Assembly: GCF_028206995.1 (NCBI RefSeq)
Contig: NZ_JAQLFL010000002.1
Coordinates: 1 to 64,000, forward strand
DNA length: 64,000 nt
Source of the DNA: Collinsella aerofaciens
GTDB taxonomy: Bacteria > Actinomycetota > Coriobacteriia > Coriobacteriales > Coriobacteriaceae
Direction of reading: 5' to 3'
A program made the position numbers and the translations under genes. The notes below the pieces were generated by a model. It was given only the letters and a program-made list of their open reading frames with translations. It was not told where the DNA came from and made no database searches. Shown in pieces: positions 8,787 to 18,012 of the stretch (within the stretch, counting starts at the first letter, position 1; every line of letters starts with the position of its first letter).

Positions 8787-10133
8787 CTACTCGAAGCTCA
8801 GCTGCTCCAGACGATCAAAGACCGTGTCGATACGGGTGAGGAAGTCCCACGGATCAAAGATCTCGTCGAGCTTCTCCTGACTGACGGTGCAGCGCGGGTC
8901 GGCCTCGAGACGCTCCTTAAAGGTGGGGCCGGAGACACAATCCTGTACCTCGTGCCAAGTTGCCATGGCGTTCTCCTGCACAATGGCGTACGCGTCCTCG
9001 CGGGTGATGCCCGTATCGACGAGGGCGAGCAGCACCTTGGAGGAGAAGATGAGGCCGCGGGTCTTATTGAGGTTGGCCATCATGCGGGCAGGGTACAGCT
9101 GCAGGCCGTCGATAACTCGGATGAGGCACTGGAACATGTGGTCGAGTGCGATGAAGCTATCGGCCTGGGCGACACGCTCGGCAGAGGAGTGCGAAATGTC
9201 ACGCTCGTGCCACAGGGCGACGTTATCGAAGGCGACCTGGGCGTTGGACTTCACGACGCGCGACAGACCGCAGACCTTCTCCATGGTGATGGGATTGCGC
9301 TTGTGCGGCATGGCGGAGCTGCCCTTTTGGCCCTTACGGAACGGCTCCTCGACCTCGAGCGTATCAGTCTTCTGCAGATTGCGGACCTCGGTCGCGATGC
9401 GCTCGCAGGTGGCTGCGGTGGTGGCGAGAACGCCGGCGAGATAGGCGTGGTGGTCGCGGCTGATAACCTGCGTGGACAGCGGGTCGTGAACCAGGCCCAG
9501 GTGCTCGCAGACGTACTCCTCGACGAACGGCTCGATGGAGCTGTACGTGCCGACAGCGCCCGAGATAGCACCGAAGGCAACATTCTTGCGGGCGTCCTCA
9601 AGACGATCCAGATCGCGCTTGAGCTCCCAGGCCCAAGAGCCAAACTTCATGCCGAAGGTCATCGGCTCGGCGTGGATGCCATGAGTGCGGCCGGCACAGA
9701 GCGTATTGCGTTCCTCGAAAGCGCGACGCTTGCAAATCTCGCCGAGCTTCTTGACGTCCTCGATGATCAGGTCGCAGGCCTGGGTGAGCTGGTAGCACAG
9801 GGCCGTGTCGCCCAGATCGGAGCTGGTCATGCCATAGTGAACCCAGCGGCTGGGCTTGGGGTCGCCCTCGGGAACATCGGCATCGATGTACTCCTTCATG
9901 TTGGTCAGGAAGGCAATGACGTCGTGGCGCGTGACTTCCTCGATCTCATCGACCTTCGCCTTCTCAAAGTTGGCATGGTCGCGGATCCACTGGGCCTCGT
10001 CTTTGGAAATACCGATCTTGCCGAGCTCCGCCTGGGCCTCGCAGGCCAAGACCTCGATCTCCTGCCAAATGGCGTACTTGTTCTCGAGGGAGAAAATGTG
10101 TCCCATCTCCGGGCGGGTATAGCGATCGATCAT
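8787..10133 (-). CDS. purB: adenylosuccinate lyase
   Basis: PurB cleaves SAICAR to AICAR and adenylosuccinate to AMP, two steps of purine synthesis. The 448-residue protein shows the fumarase/aspartase superfamily signature GSSAMPHKRNPI plus GRTHGIHAEPMTFG and the MTSSDLGDTA segment with the catalytic histidine region. The open frame runs 22 codons further upstream, but AAAGGAG precedes the ATG of MIDRYTRPEM at 10133, which matches the usual PurB N-terminus. It is monocistronic, between the hairpin at 8723 and the tRNA-Gly region. Confidence 0.96.
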   Translation of the reverse strand: MIDRYTRPEMGHIFSLENKYAIWQEIEVLACEAQAELGKIGISKDEAQWIRDHANFEKAKVDEIEEVTRHDVIAFLTNMKEYIDADVPEGDPKPSRWVHYGMTSSDLGDTALCYQLTQACDLIIEDVKKLGEICKRRAFEERNTLCAGRTHGIHAEPMTFGMKFGSWAWELKRDLDRLEDARKNVAFGAISGAVGTYSSIEPFVEEYVCEHLGLVHDPLSTQVISRDHHAYLAGVLATTAATCERIATEVRNLQKTDTLEVEEPFRKGQKGSSAMPHKRNPITMEKVCGLSRVVKSNAQVAFDNVALWHERDISHSSAERVAQADSFIALDHMFQCLIRVIDGLQLYPARMMANLNKTRGLIFSSKVLLALVDTGITREDAYAIVQENAMATWHEVQDCVSGPTFKERLEADPRCTVSQEKLDEIFDPWDFLTRIDTVFDRLEQLSFE

Positions 10134-10235
10134 AGCGGCTCCTTTTTGGTTATTGGCACGTTGGTCGTAACCCAACCATTGTACCGTGCGCAGGTGCAAG
10201 TATGGGCAGCAGGCATTAACCTAACATTTTGGAAT

Positions 10236-10510
10236 TGGAGCGAGCAACGGGACGTCCGCGCATTTGCTTCGCAAATACGCACCGGCTGCGGTCGATCCCC
10301 TCGGATTCACGGTGACGATGGGGAAGACTTTGTTGAATTGGCCGTCCCGAGGTCTTCTGTGCTCCATGGAGCGGACAACGGGACGTCCGCGTATTTGCTT
10401 CGCAAATCCGCACCGGCTTCAGGCGCCTGTCGGCGCCTTCGCCTGCTCGCTATAAACGCTTCGCGTTTATTTAACGCTCGCACCCTGTCGGGTTCGAGTC
10501 CCGGCACTTT
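10236..10510. repeat. tRNA-Gly-associated hairpin array (copy L2), with a tandem 52-bp repeat
   Basis: Two 52-bp direct copies, 10236-10287 and 10367-10418, differ at only a few positions. Each begins with a near copy of the 3' end of the adjacent tRNA-Gly (TGGAGCGGGCAACGGGAC in the tRNA) and contains the perfect hairpin ATTTGCTTCGCAAAT. Copy 2 continues through hairpins GGCGCC-TGTC-GGCGCC and AAACGC-TTC-GCGTTT. It ends in CGGGTTCGAGTCCCG, the T-arm of tRNA-Gly in the opposite orientation to the gene. Nothing here codes for a plausible protein. Confidence 0.65.
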
Positions 10511-10514
10511 ATTG

Positions 10515-10546
10515 AAAAAGGCACGGTAACGAAACGTTACCGTGCC
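10515..10546 (-). terminator. intrinsic terminator after tRNA-Gly
   Basis: A perfect 12-bp stem, GGCACGGTAACG against CGTTACCGTGCC with a TTT loop, is followed by TTTTT on the minus strand. Confidence 0.93.
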
Positions 10547-10557
10547 TGAAATTCGAA

Positions 10558-10632
10558 TGGAGCGGGCAACGGGACTCGAACCCGCGAGTGTCAGCTTGGG
10601 AAGCTGATGCCTTACCACTTGGCGATGCCCGC
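10558..10632 (-). tRNA. tRNA-Gly (anticodon CCC), CCA encoded
   Basis: The minus strand folds with acceptor GCGGGCA/TGCCCGC, anticodon loop TTCCCAA and T-arm CGGGTTCGAGTCCCG, followed by T and an encoded CCA. Anticodon CCC reads GGG. Confidence 0.96.
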
Positions 10633-10929
10633 ATATGTGGGGGATAGTATAACGCGGTTGTCTTGTTCGATACAAGGGTGTCGATGCTTGTTTTAGCTGT
10701 GGAGAATCATTTGAAAACCGCGCCAATTGTGGAGATGAGGACCTTTGTCTTTCTTTTCTTACCATCTTCTACCTGCACTTTTATCTGATTGTTGTATTTG
10801 AGCTCGATTTGTCAGAAATCGGGCAAGCTTTTGGTCAGGCTCCGGTACTTACCCGCATGAACCTCGGGGGTAGCCTCATCCTACGCGTCGCAGCCTCCCC
10901 GTGCGGCGCACGAGGGATAAGGAGCAGCC

Positions 10930-13900
10930 ATGTCCAACGCACCCACGCACTCTGTCCACAGCGCAATCGCAACAGGTCCGCTGCTCCTGCTCCTCTTCCT
11001 GCTTTTCGGCTGCCTGGCACCGGGAGCCGCATTTGCCGTCGATGGCTACGACCAGCTCGGCTTCCGCACTATTAGCGATGATTGTGGACCCTTCTTCATC
11101 GGCAAGTATGAAGCTCAAGACACCTCGATTGCCTACTGCATGAACCAGGAGCGCCCCGGCCCCACCAAACCGGGCGGCCCATGGCTCAACTTTGATCAAG
11201 GCTGGGTGTGGCTCGACGACGAGTTCGCGGCAATCGTTTGTCACGGATATCCTACCGCCACGTCGTTTGGCGGTTACCATCTTTCACCCGATCGCGCCCG
11301 CGCCGCCACCCAGCTTGCCGTATGGATGCTCAACGGCACTACCCATGTCGACGGCACCTACTCCTACACGACCGCTCAGGGCAAAACCAAGAGCGGACAC
11401 TTTACCGCCGACAATGAAGTCGTGGCGGCTGCGCGGTGGCTCCACGACAGCGCAAAATCAGGAAGCATCAAAGCCGCTCCGCACCGCGCGCGACGCTATC
11501 TAGGAGCCGTATCGGGCGGCAGCAAACGTCAAGACATGCTCTATGTACTGCCGGCGGTCTCTGTTTCCTTCCAAAAGCAGTCTGCTGACACCGTTATTAC
11601 CAGCGGAAACAATACCTATCAGTTTACCGGGGCAACATTCGATATTTTTGAGAGCACCAGCGGCGCGCGTGTCGGCACCATCAAGATGGACAGCAACGGT
11701 CGAGCGCAAGCAACACTCCTACCCAACACGGCGTACTACCTGATTGAAACGAAGGCGCCGGCCGGCTATGTCCCCCGTCGTGATCGCATCGCCTTTACCA
11801 CGGGGAATGACGGCGGGCGGGTCGCCATTGATGAACAGCCCGGCACCATCAACCTGCGTATCGTAAAACTCGATGCCGCGACGAATGCCGGCCCCCAGGT
11901 GGGATCTTCACTCGCAGGAGCAGAGTTCACGTGTGTGTCGCAATCAACCCCTGGATGGGCACAAATCCTCACGACCGACGAAAGCGGTCGGGCCGCCCTC
12001 GCCGATGTCCCCTTAGGAACCTTTACCATCTACGAATCAAAAGCCCCCGAGGGCTACCTGCCATCCAACGACAGCTGGACCTATACCGTTGGAGCCGACC
12101 AGCTCGGCGATTCAGGCGTGGTTGAGATCGAATCTCGCGTTTCCGATATCCCCATTGCGTTTAACCTTGAGATTTCCAAATTCAAGGATTACGGCAATAG
12201 CGACCAATCCGGCCTGGAGCAGCCGGCGGGTGGTGTTGTCTTTGAGGTTGTCAGCAACAGCTCTCAGCAGGTTGTTGGCACACTGACCACAAACATCTAT
12301 GGCTTTGCCTCCACCAAAGACCAGCCCGAAGCATGGTTCGGCACAGGTAAGCGACCCGCCGGTGTCCACGGAGCCGTCCCATACGACCGTGCCGGCTACA
12401 CGGTTCGCGAGGTTCCGGAAACCGTCCCCGAGGGTTTTAAACGTGCAGGGGAATGGACCGTCGGGGCCAATCAGATTTCCAACGGCGCCGAGCTTCAATA
12501 TATCGTGGATAACCACGCTCTGTCGACGCATCTCCAGATTGTAAAACGCGACGCCCAAACAGGCGCTTCTGTTCCACTAGCCGGATTCACCTTCCAACTC
12601 CTCGACAGCAATCACGAACCTGTCTCACAAACTTGCTGGTATCCAGCACATAACGTAATGGACACCTTTACGACTGACGCGACCGGGACCGTCACACTGC
12701 CCGAATCGCTCGTGCCGGGCACGTATTATGTACGCGAAACCTCGGCCAAAGAGCCCTATCTTGTCGGCGAAGAGATCGAGGTAAACATACCCGCCGACAT
12801 GAACCTAACGCCCGTTGCAATCGCCTCGTATTATGACCACGCCGCGACCGGAAACATCAGGATCGTTAAAACCGATGCCGTAGACGGCAGCAGGCTCGCG
12901 GGCGCCATCTTTGAGATCCGTGCCTCGGGTGATATCGTGCGCCCCGATGGTAGCATTGCCGCGATCGACGGTGAGACCGTCGCGACCGTCGCGACGGATG
13001 AAACTGGCGAAGCACGCGCAGACAACCTGCCGCTGGGATCTGGTACCGCGCGCTACGAGGTTGTCGAGACTCAAGCGCCGACCGGCTTCTTACTCGACCG
13101 GACGCCCCATATCGTAGACCTCGCTTATGCCGACCAGAAAACGCCCGTTGTAGAAGCACGGCTTAACGTATCCGACGATTACACCAAGGTTGATATCTCC
13201 AAGGTCGATGCAAGCGGTGAGCAGGAAGTGGAAGGCGCACAACTCACCTTATATGGTCCCGATAAAACCGAAATAGACTCCTGGACCTCATCCGACAAGC
13301 CGCACCGCGTCGAACATCTTGCACCCGGCACCTACTCGTTGCGCGAAATGATGTCTCCGCGGACCTATGACCTTGCCGAGGAGATAACGTTTGAAATAAA
13401 GGATACGAGAGAAGTCCAATCCGTCGCGATGAAGGATGCGCCCATCGAGATCAAAGGACAGGTCGACAAGCGTCAGGAGCTTGTCCAACCTATCGGAAAG
13501 GGTCTGCTGGCCAACGGAGATGGTAAAAATCGCGCCGCGACGCAAACCAATACGGATGGACTTTTCTCCTATACCATCGACGCTCGAAACGATTCAACTA
13601 CCTGGGTTGATGAGTTCACAATTACCGATGATCTTGAGTGTGCCGAGGACGATACGGCGAGATTCGTCTCAATCGAAACCCCCGTCGCCATCGGCGACCT
13701 CAACGGTCTGTGCAACGTGTGGTATCGCACGACGCCGTTGGACTCGACAGACGTCGATGAACCGGCGAACGCGACACTTGACGATGGACACGAAAATCCT
13801 TGGCTTGAGTCCGACGAAGTAAAAGAGAGCCTTGGTGAGGACTGTCGCCTCGTCGATTACGACGGCTGGCGCCTCTGGAAGGCGGATGTCTCGACCACGG

Positions 13901-14361
13901 AATCCACCACACTCGAGGCGGAAGAGCTCGACCTTACACCCAATACCGTCGTAACGGGCATTCGAATTGAATACGGTGCGGTAGCCGCCGACTTTACGAC
14001 TCGAAGCGATGCGGATTCTTGGACCCGCGATGATCTCAAAGATGAGCACGACGACCTTGACGATGCCAAAGCAATCCTTGGCACAGACGCTCGGGGCGCA
14101 ATCGTGCACATGCAGGCGACGTCGGCTTATACGCCCCAAACCGCACTCACCAACAGCGCACGCGTCGATCTTTGCCGCAACGGCGGCGGCGATAAACTTG
14201 AGTCACATGACGAGGACCGTGTCATTCAACGCTGTACCCTACTGCAGGACCTACCGGCAACAGGATCAGTTCCCATCGCCGCTTGCATCACCGCGCTCCT
14301 GACCTCGGGTGCCGCAGCCCTATGGTTCGCTCGCCTTAGGTCGACCCCAAAGAAGCGCTAG
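10930..14361 (+). CDS. sortase-anchored surface adhesin with thioester domain and SpaA/Cna-B repeats
   Basis: The 1143-residue protein has a signal peptide (1-36, ending GAAFA). An N-terminal region follows with a Cys70 (AYCMN) and Gln128 (ATQLAVW) pair, the signature of thioester domains that bond covalently to host surface amines. Next come about six SpaA/Cna-B-type repeats, each with a Lys near the start and an E-T/S-x-AP-x-G-Y/F motif near the end (for example YEVVETQAPTGF), which usually form internal isopeptide bonds. A less repetitive acidic stalk leads to LPATG, a membrane helix and KKR, so sortase should link it to the wall. AAGGAG precedes the ATG. No sortase or other pilin gene is adjacent. 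The 297 bases upstream, back to tRNA-Gly, hold the leader only. Confidence 0.92.
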   Translation: MSNAPTHSVHSAIATGPLLLLLFLLFGCLAPGAAFAVDGYDQLGFRTISDDCGPFFIGKYEAQDTSIAYCMNQERPGPTKPGGPWLNFDQGWVWLDDEFAAIVCHGYPTATSFGGYHLSPDRARAATQLAVWMLNGTTHVDGTYSYTTAQGKTKSGHFTADNEVVAAARWLHDSAKSGSIKAAPHRARRYLGAVSGGSKRQDMLYVLPAVSVSFQKQSADTVITSGNNTYQFTGATFDIFESTSGARVGTIKMDSNGRAQATLLPNTAYYLIETKAPAGYVPRRDRIAFTTGNDGGRVAIDEQPGTINLRIVKLDAATNAGPQVGSSLAGAEFTCVSQSTPGWAQILTTDESGRAALADVPLGTFTIYESKAPEGYLPSNDSWTYTVGADQLGDSGVVEIESRVSDIPIAFNLEISKFKDYGNSDQSGLEQPAGGVVFEVVSNSSQQVVGTLTTNIYGFASTKDQPEAWFGTGKRPAGVHGAVPYDRAGYTVREVPETVPEGFKRAGEWTVGANQISNGAELQYIVDNHALSTHLQIVKRDAQTGASVPLAGFTFQLLDSNHEPVSQTCWYPAHNVMDTFTTDATGTVTLPESLVPGTYYVRETSAKEPYLVGEEIEVNIPADMNLTPVAIASYYDHAATGNIRIVKTDAVDGSRLAGAIFEIRASGDIVRPDGSIAAIDGETVATVATDETGEARADNLPLGSGTARYEVVETQAPTGFLLDRTPHIVDLAYADQKTPVVEARLNVSDDYTKVDISKVDASGEQEVEGAQLTLYGPDKTEIDSWTSSDKPHRVEHLAPGTYSLREMMSPRTYDLAEEITFEIKDTREVQSVAMKDAPIEIKGQVDKRQELVQPIGKGLLANGDGKNRAATQTNTDGLFSYTIDARNDSTTWVDEFTITDDLECAEDDTARFVSIETPVAIGDLNGLCNVWYRTTPLDSTDVDEPANATLDDGHENPWLESDEVKESLGEDCRLVDYDGWRLWKADVSTTESTTLEAEELDLTPNTVVTGIRIEYGAVAADFTTRSDADSWTRDDLKDEHDDLDDAKAILGTDARGAIVHMQATSAYTPQTALTNSARVDLCRNGGGDKLESHDEDRVIQRCTLLQDLPATGSVPIAACITALLTSGAAALWFARLRSTPKKR

Positions 14362-14370
14362 CGCGATGAA

Positions 14371-14406
14371 AAAGCGGGCGAGCCAGTCCCCTGGCTCGCC
14401 CGCTTT
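14371..14406. terminator. bidirectional terminator between convergent genes
   Basis: A perfect 16-bp stem with the four-base loop TCCC. The minus-strand side is followed by TTTTTC; the plus-strand side by TTTCAAT. Confidence 0.9.
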
Positions 14407-14427
14407 CAATCATGTAAATCGCCGTAT

Positions 14428-14646
14428 CTACTCTGCAGACGAAGATCCACCATCAACGATTGCCTGCTCGGACTCAGGAATCCCATCGGCACCCGTACTC
14501 TGTTCTTGCTCCACCTCTTCGCTGATTGCGGAGGCGGGGGTCGAGCCCTTTGCACCCACGATGTAGGCAGCCCCAAATCCTAACGCAATGGCAATCAAGG
14601 TCAAAATCACGTAGACAGGCCAATGGCGCTTAATATACGAAAACAC
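14428..14646 (-). CDS. small single-pass membrane protein, unidentified
   Basis: A 72-residue protein with one strong transmembrane helix (about 11-32) and an acidic, Ser/Glu-rich tail that is probably disordered. The GTG start has AAGGAG seven bases upstream. It lies 21 bases after the M28-like gene and before the shared terminator, so the two are an operon. Its acidic low-complexity tail resembles the composition of the insertion in that partner, so they may work together; this is inference. Confidence 0.75.
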   Translation of the reverse strand: MFSYIKRHWPVYVILTLIAIALGFGAAYIVGAKGSTPASAISEEVEQEQSTGADGIPESEQAIVDGGSSSAE

Positions 14647-14667
14647 GTTGACTCCTTAGAGCTCCGT

Positions 14668-17600
14668 CTACGAACGGCGGATAACCTCGGTCACGACCTC
14701 GGATACCGTGGCAATGTTCGTCGGGTTGACATTGTGGGGCAGGTCGTCCTCGGTACGAGCGCAAGCCAGACGCGTGCCGTCCACGCCGGCGATGGTGAGG
14801 GCTCGGCGGCTCGCCTCGAGCGCGGCATAGGCATCGGTCTTGGCATAGGGCATCTCGAGCGCGCCACAATCGACATGGAACGACTTGCACACCTTGCTGA
14901 CCAGGTTCATGATGCGGCGATCGCCCTTGAGCAGCTGCTGTTCGCCCTCGACCGTCACCACCGAAAGCCTACCGGCGCCGACGGATTCAAGATTGATGAA
15001 GAATACGCCGCGGAGCTTATCGCGATGCGAAGCCAAGAAGGCCTTCATGCCGGCGCCATCACAATCCGAGGCGCCCGTTGCCACAAACCAGATATCGTGA
15101 CCGAGCAGCTCATCATCGCCCATAGAGGCGACAGCCGAGAGCATATCTTCGGAAGAAGCGCCATCGGAAGACGTAGCGCCGCCCTTCCAGCCATCGTTAT
15201 CGTCCTCGAAGTTATCCCACGAACCGATACCGCGACCGGACTTCTTGGCATCGTAATCGTCTTCGACGCCCAGCCAATCACTCATGCTGTCCTGCTCGTT
15301 TTTCCTTTTACGACCGAACAGGCCACCCAGGCCGCGTTTGCGAGACTTGGGTGCCGCCGGGGCGGGAGCCGAAATGGTCTCGATCGGCTGCGCGCCCGAC
15401 GCAACGGGCATGGGAGGCACAACGGGTGCCGATGTGGGTTCGGGACCCTGGGCGGTAGCAAAGGGGTCGTTGACCTGCGCGGAGGGGTCGGGAAGGTCGA
15501 ACAGCGACGTGCGAGACGCAACGTTTGCCTGCTTCATCGACGGTAGCGGCGGATCGGGAACCGAAGCCAGCGGAGACGAGGAAGGTGCGGGCGACGGAGC
15601 CGACGCCGGATCGGGAACATTCATCTGCGGACGCGGTGATGCCTGGGAGGAAATCTGGGCCATAAGGGAATCGACCGTTTCGTCCTGGGTGGGAGCAGTA
15701 TCGGCAACCGTGGCACCGGAACCACTCGGGGTCGGCATGGTGAAAATCTGCGTGGAGTAAGGCCTCGACTCATCCGTCTCGGGAGTCTCGGAAACCGCAG
15801 ACACTTCCTCCTGCTCGACCTCGGTCGAATCATCTTGCTCGGCTGCCGCGTACTGCTCTTCGTCAGAGTTGGCCTCGACGGGCTCGTCCTCAGCAGCATC
15901 CTGAATTTCGGCAGCATCAATGGGCTCGTCATCGTCTGCCACGTCGTCCTGCTCATCGGAAGCAGGAAGGGGCTCGGCAATCGCGGTGCCCTGCTTTTCA
16001 AACGTTATCGTGGAATCGAACTGCGCGGCATCAAACGACATGGTGCTATCGACGTGCTGCTGGGCCTCGAAAGACGTTGTAGCTTCGGCAGCATCGACGG
16101 GCACGGACTGCATAGCCTCGTTCTGCTCGAACTCTTGCGCCGCGAGCTCACGTGCCGCCTCGGCTGCCTGCTGCTGAGCGATAGCCTCCTGCTCGGCAGC
16201 CTCGCGTGCGGCAGCGCGCTTCTCCTCGAAATCGTCGACAAATTTCTTGCCCTTTGCAAGCGCGCCCTTAAAGAAGTTGGAAGCGCTGGCGCCAATCGAA
16301 GAGAACGCGGATGCAATATCGGCATGGGGCGTTGCCGCGGGAATCTCGGCCGAGAAATCAGTATCGCTCTCGTAAGACACGCGCCTCGGCTGTTCAACGT
16401 AATCGTCGTCAGACTCGTCCGCAACGTCTTGCGCCGGCGCGGCGGGAGCCAAAATGTCCAGTCCTGCCGCGGGATCGATCGCGGACACCGCCTCGGGCTC
16501 GGCAACGGCAGAGGTAACCGCGGCAGACTCATCATCCGCAGCGACAACGGGCGCAGGCGCAGCCACGACGGGGGCAGGCTCGGGCTCAAACGTCGGCTCC
16601 TCGCCCTCCTCGTAATCGAGCGTGCAGGACTCGGGAAGCATTCCGAGCGCACGGATGGCATCCGAACCAAAGCGGATGTTGCCGGCGGCATTGCGATAGA
16701 GCTTGGGCTCGGGCTCAGCCGCGGCAGGCTCCTCCGCCGGCTCGGCAGCGGGAACCTCGTCATTGAACTCTTCGGCCTGGACAGCCTGATTCTGATCCTC
16801 GGGCACGATGGCGCCAATCAGCGTCTCGTCAGCAGACGCACCCTCAAAGCCCTCGATCTGCTCGTCGAAAGCCTCACCCTGTTCGGGCTCGGTCTGAGCG
16901 TCGGGAGCAATCGGCTGACCGAACTCGTCCTCGACGTAGGTAGGCTCTTCGTACTCGATGGTGTTGCCGTAGTCGTTTTGCTGCTGGGCCGCGGCATACT
17001 CCGCCGCTGCGCGCGCCATTTCCTCGGCACGACGTTTCTGCTCCCCAAAATAGGTATCGAACGGAACATCGTCGGGAAACTCGTTTTCGCCCTGGAAGGG
17101 AGCAACGTTGTCCATAACGCCGAGCATAGCGGCGACAGAAGACTTGTTGCACACCGCGCCGGACGTATAGGGAAGAATATGGCGGTTAGAGATGATGTTT
17201 GCCGCGTTGGCAAGTGCAACGAGGGAAGCGAGGATCGCGACAATCCACAGCAGAACCTTGAGCGCGCCGGGGAGCGGCAGGATACGCAGGATGGCAACGG
17301 CAGCGGGGGCAACCGTGGCAACGGGCAACAGCTTGGCGATGAGCGCACGATACGAAGCATAGGGCTCGCGGGCGAGCAGCTCAGCACGGGGAGAGTCGTA
17401 GTGTGCGACAACGACCACCGGGCGGTTGCGCGGAGACGCGAGCGGGCCCGAGGCCTTGTGGTAGGCGATGACATTTTGGCTCACGCCCGTCTTGCCCAGG
17501 CGCGAAACCACGGGGTGGCCCGTGCGCTCGAGCACGTAAAGAACGGCGCCGACAATGGCCAGCAAGGTGCCGACCAAGCCGATACCGCCGCCGATGCCCA

Positions 17601-17814
17601 TCAACAGGGCGCCGGCAAACGCAAGAATACCGGTAACGGCAAATGCCAACCTACTGGGCGCCGGGGCATTGAACTCCTGAACCTCGGGATCAAAGCCGTG
17701 GTTGCGGAAGATCTGAGCGATATCCTCGGCAGCCAAGCGCTCTTCTTCGCTACATGCCGGCGTAATGCCGGTGTTTTGCAGCAGGTGGTTAATATAGTTC
17801 TGGGTGTTCGCCAT
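14668..17814 (-). CDS. M28-like membrane protein with degraded active site and a very large disordered insertion
   Basis: The 1048-residue protein keeps the outline of an M28 zinc aminopeptidase. VVVVAHYDSPRAE (His138, Asp140) aligns with the first metal motif and DDLPHNVNPTNI (His1027) with the last. Four hydrophobic helices lie at about 57-95 and 165-207. Other ligands look lost: the usual G-A-N-D-N is GAVCN (about 219-223), the catalytic E-E pair is S-D in TGASDCDG (about 913-920), and NLD is NLE. About 650 residues (245-895) rich in A, E, D and P split the domain and look disordered. GGAG precedes the ATG at 17814; the longer frame to 17964 lacks one. It is probably a non-catalytic membrane scaffold. 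Confidence 0.75.
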   Translation of the reverse strand: MANTQNYINHLLQNTGITPACSEEERLAAEDIAQIFRNHGFDPEVQEFNAPAPSRLAFAVTGILAFAGALLMGIGGGIGLVGTLLAIVGAVLYVLERTGHPVVSRLGKTGVSQNVIAYHKASGPLASPRNRPVVVVAHYDSPRAELLAREPYASYRALIAKLLPVATVAPAAVAILRILPLPGALKVLLWIVAILASLVALANAANIISNRHILPYTSGAVCNKSSVAAMLGVMDNVAPFQGENEFPDDVPFDTYFGEQKRRAEEMARAAAEYAAAQQQNDYGNTIEYEEPTYVEDEFGQPIAPDAQTEPEQGEAFDEQIEGFEGASADETLIGAIVPEDQNQAVQAEEFNDEVPAAEPAEEPAAAEPEPKLYRNAAGNIRFGSDAIRALGMLPESCTLDYEEGEEPTFEPEPAPVVAAPAPVVAADDESAAVTSAVAEPEAVSAIDPAAGLDILAPAAPAQDVADESDDDYVEQPRRVSYESDTDFSAEIPAATPHADIASAFSSIGASASNFFKGALAKGKKFVDDFEEKRAAAREAAEQEAIAQQQAAEAARELAAQEFEQNEAMQSVPVDAAEATTSFEAQQHVDSTMSFDAAQFDSTITFEKQGTAIAEPLPASDEQDDVADDDEPIDAAEIQDAAEDEPVEANSDEEQYAAAEQDDSTEVEQEEVSAVSETPETDESRPYSTQIFTMPTPSGSGATVADTAPTQDETVDSLMAQISSQASPRPQMNVPDPASAPSPAPSSSPLASVPDPPLPSMKQANVASRTSLFDLPDPSAQVNDPFATAQGPEPTSAPVVPPMPVASGAQPIETISAPAPAAPKSRKRGLGGLFGRKRKNEQDSMSDWLGVEDDYDAKKSGRGIGSWDNFEDDNDGWKGGATSSDGASSEDMLSAVASMGDDELLGHDIWFVATGASDCDGAGMKAFLASHRDKLRGVFFINLESVGAGRLSVVTVEGEQQLLKGDRRIMNLVSKVCKSFHVDCGALEMPYAKTDAYAALEASRRALTIAGVDGTRLACARTEDDLPHNVNPTNIATVSEVVTEVIRRS

Positions 17815-18012
17815 GTGCGCTCCACATCCATAATCCGACAAATAGGCCCAATGCATGCACATTAGAACCGTATATAGTCGAAAGTATACCCCGAGCGAGC
17901 GCAAACGACCGAATTCGGGCCATCTTAACGCCCCGAGCGGACAAGGATATAGCCTAATCTCCATATCGGACTAAAATCATGGCAGCAAACCACCTTCTTA
18001 TGCGAGGACTCT

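Noticed and set aside
10307..10765. 152-codon minus-strand frame over tRNA-Gly and the hairpin array
   Set aside because: It runs through a tRNA and hairpins, so it cannot be a normal gene.
10822..10838. 15-mer CAAGCTTTTGGTCAG shared by the adhesin leader and the rpsF leader (near 48388)
   Set aside because: In a window of this size a few 15-base matches are expected by chance, and the flanks do not align.
11500..13160. Possible CRISPR array from the repeated sequence within the adhesin gene
   Set aside because: The repeats are in-frame protein domain repeats of variable length, not short identical units with spacers.
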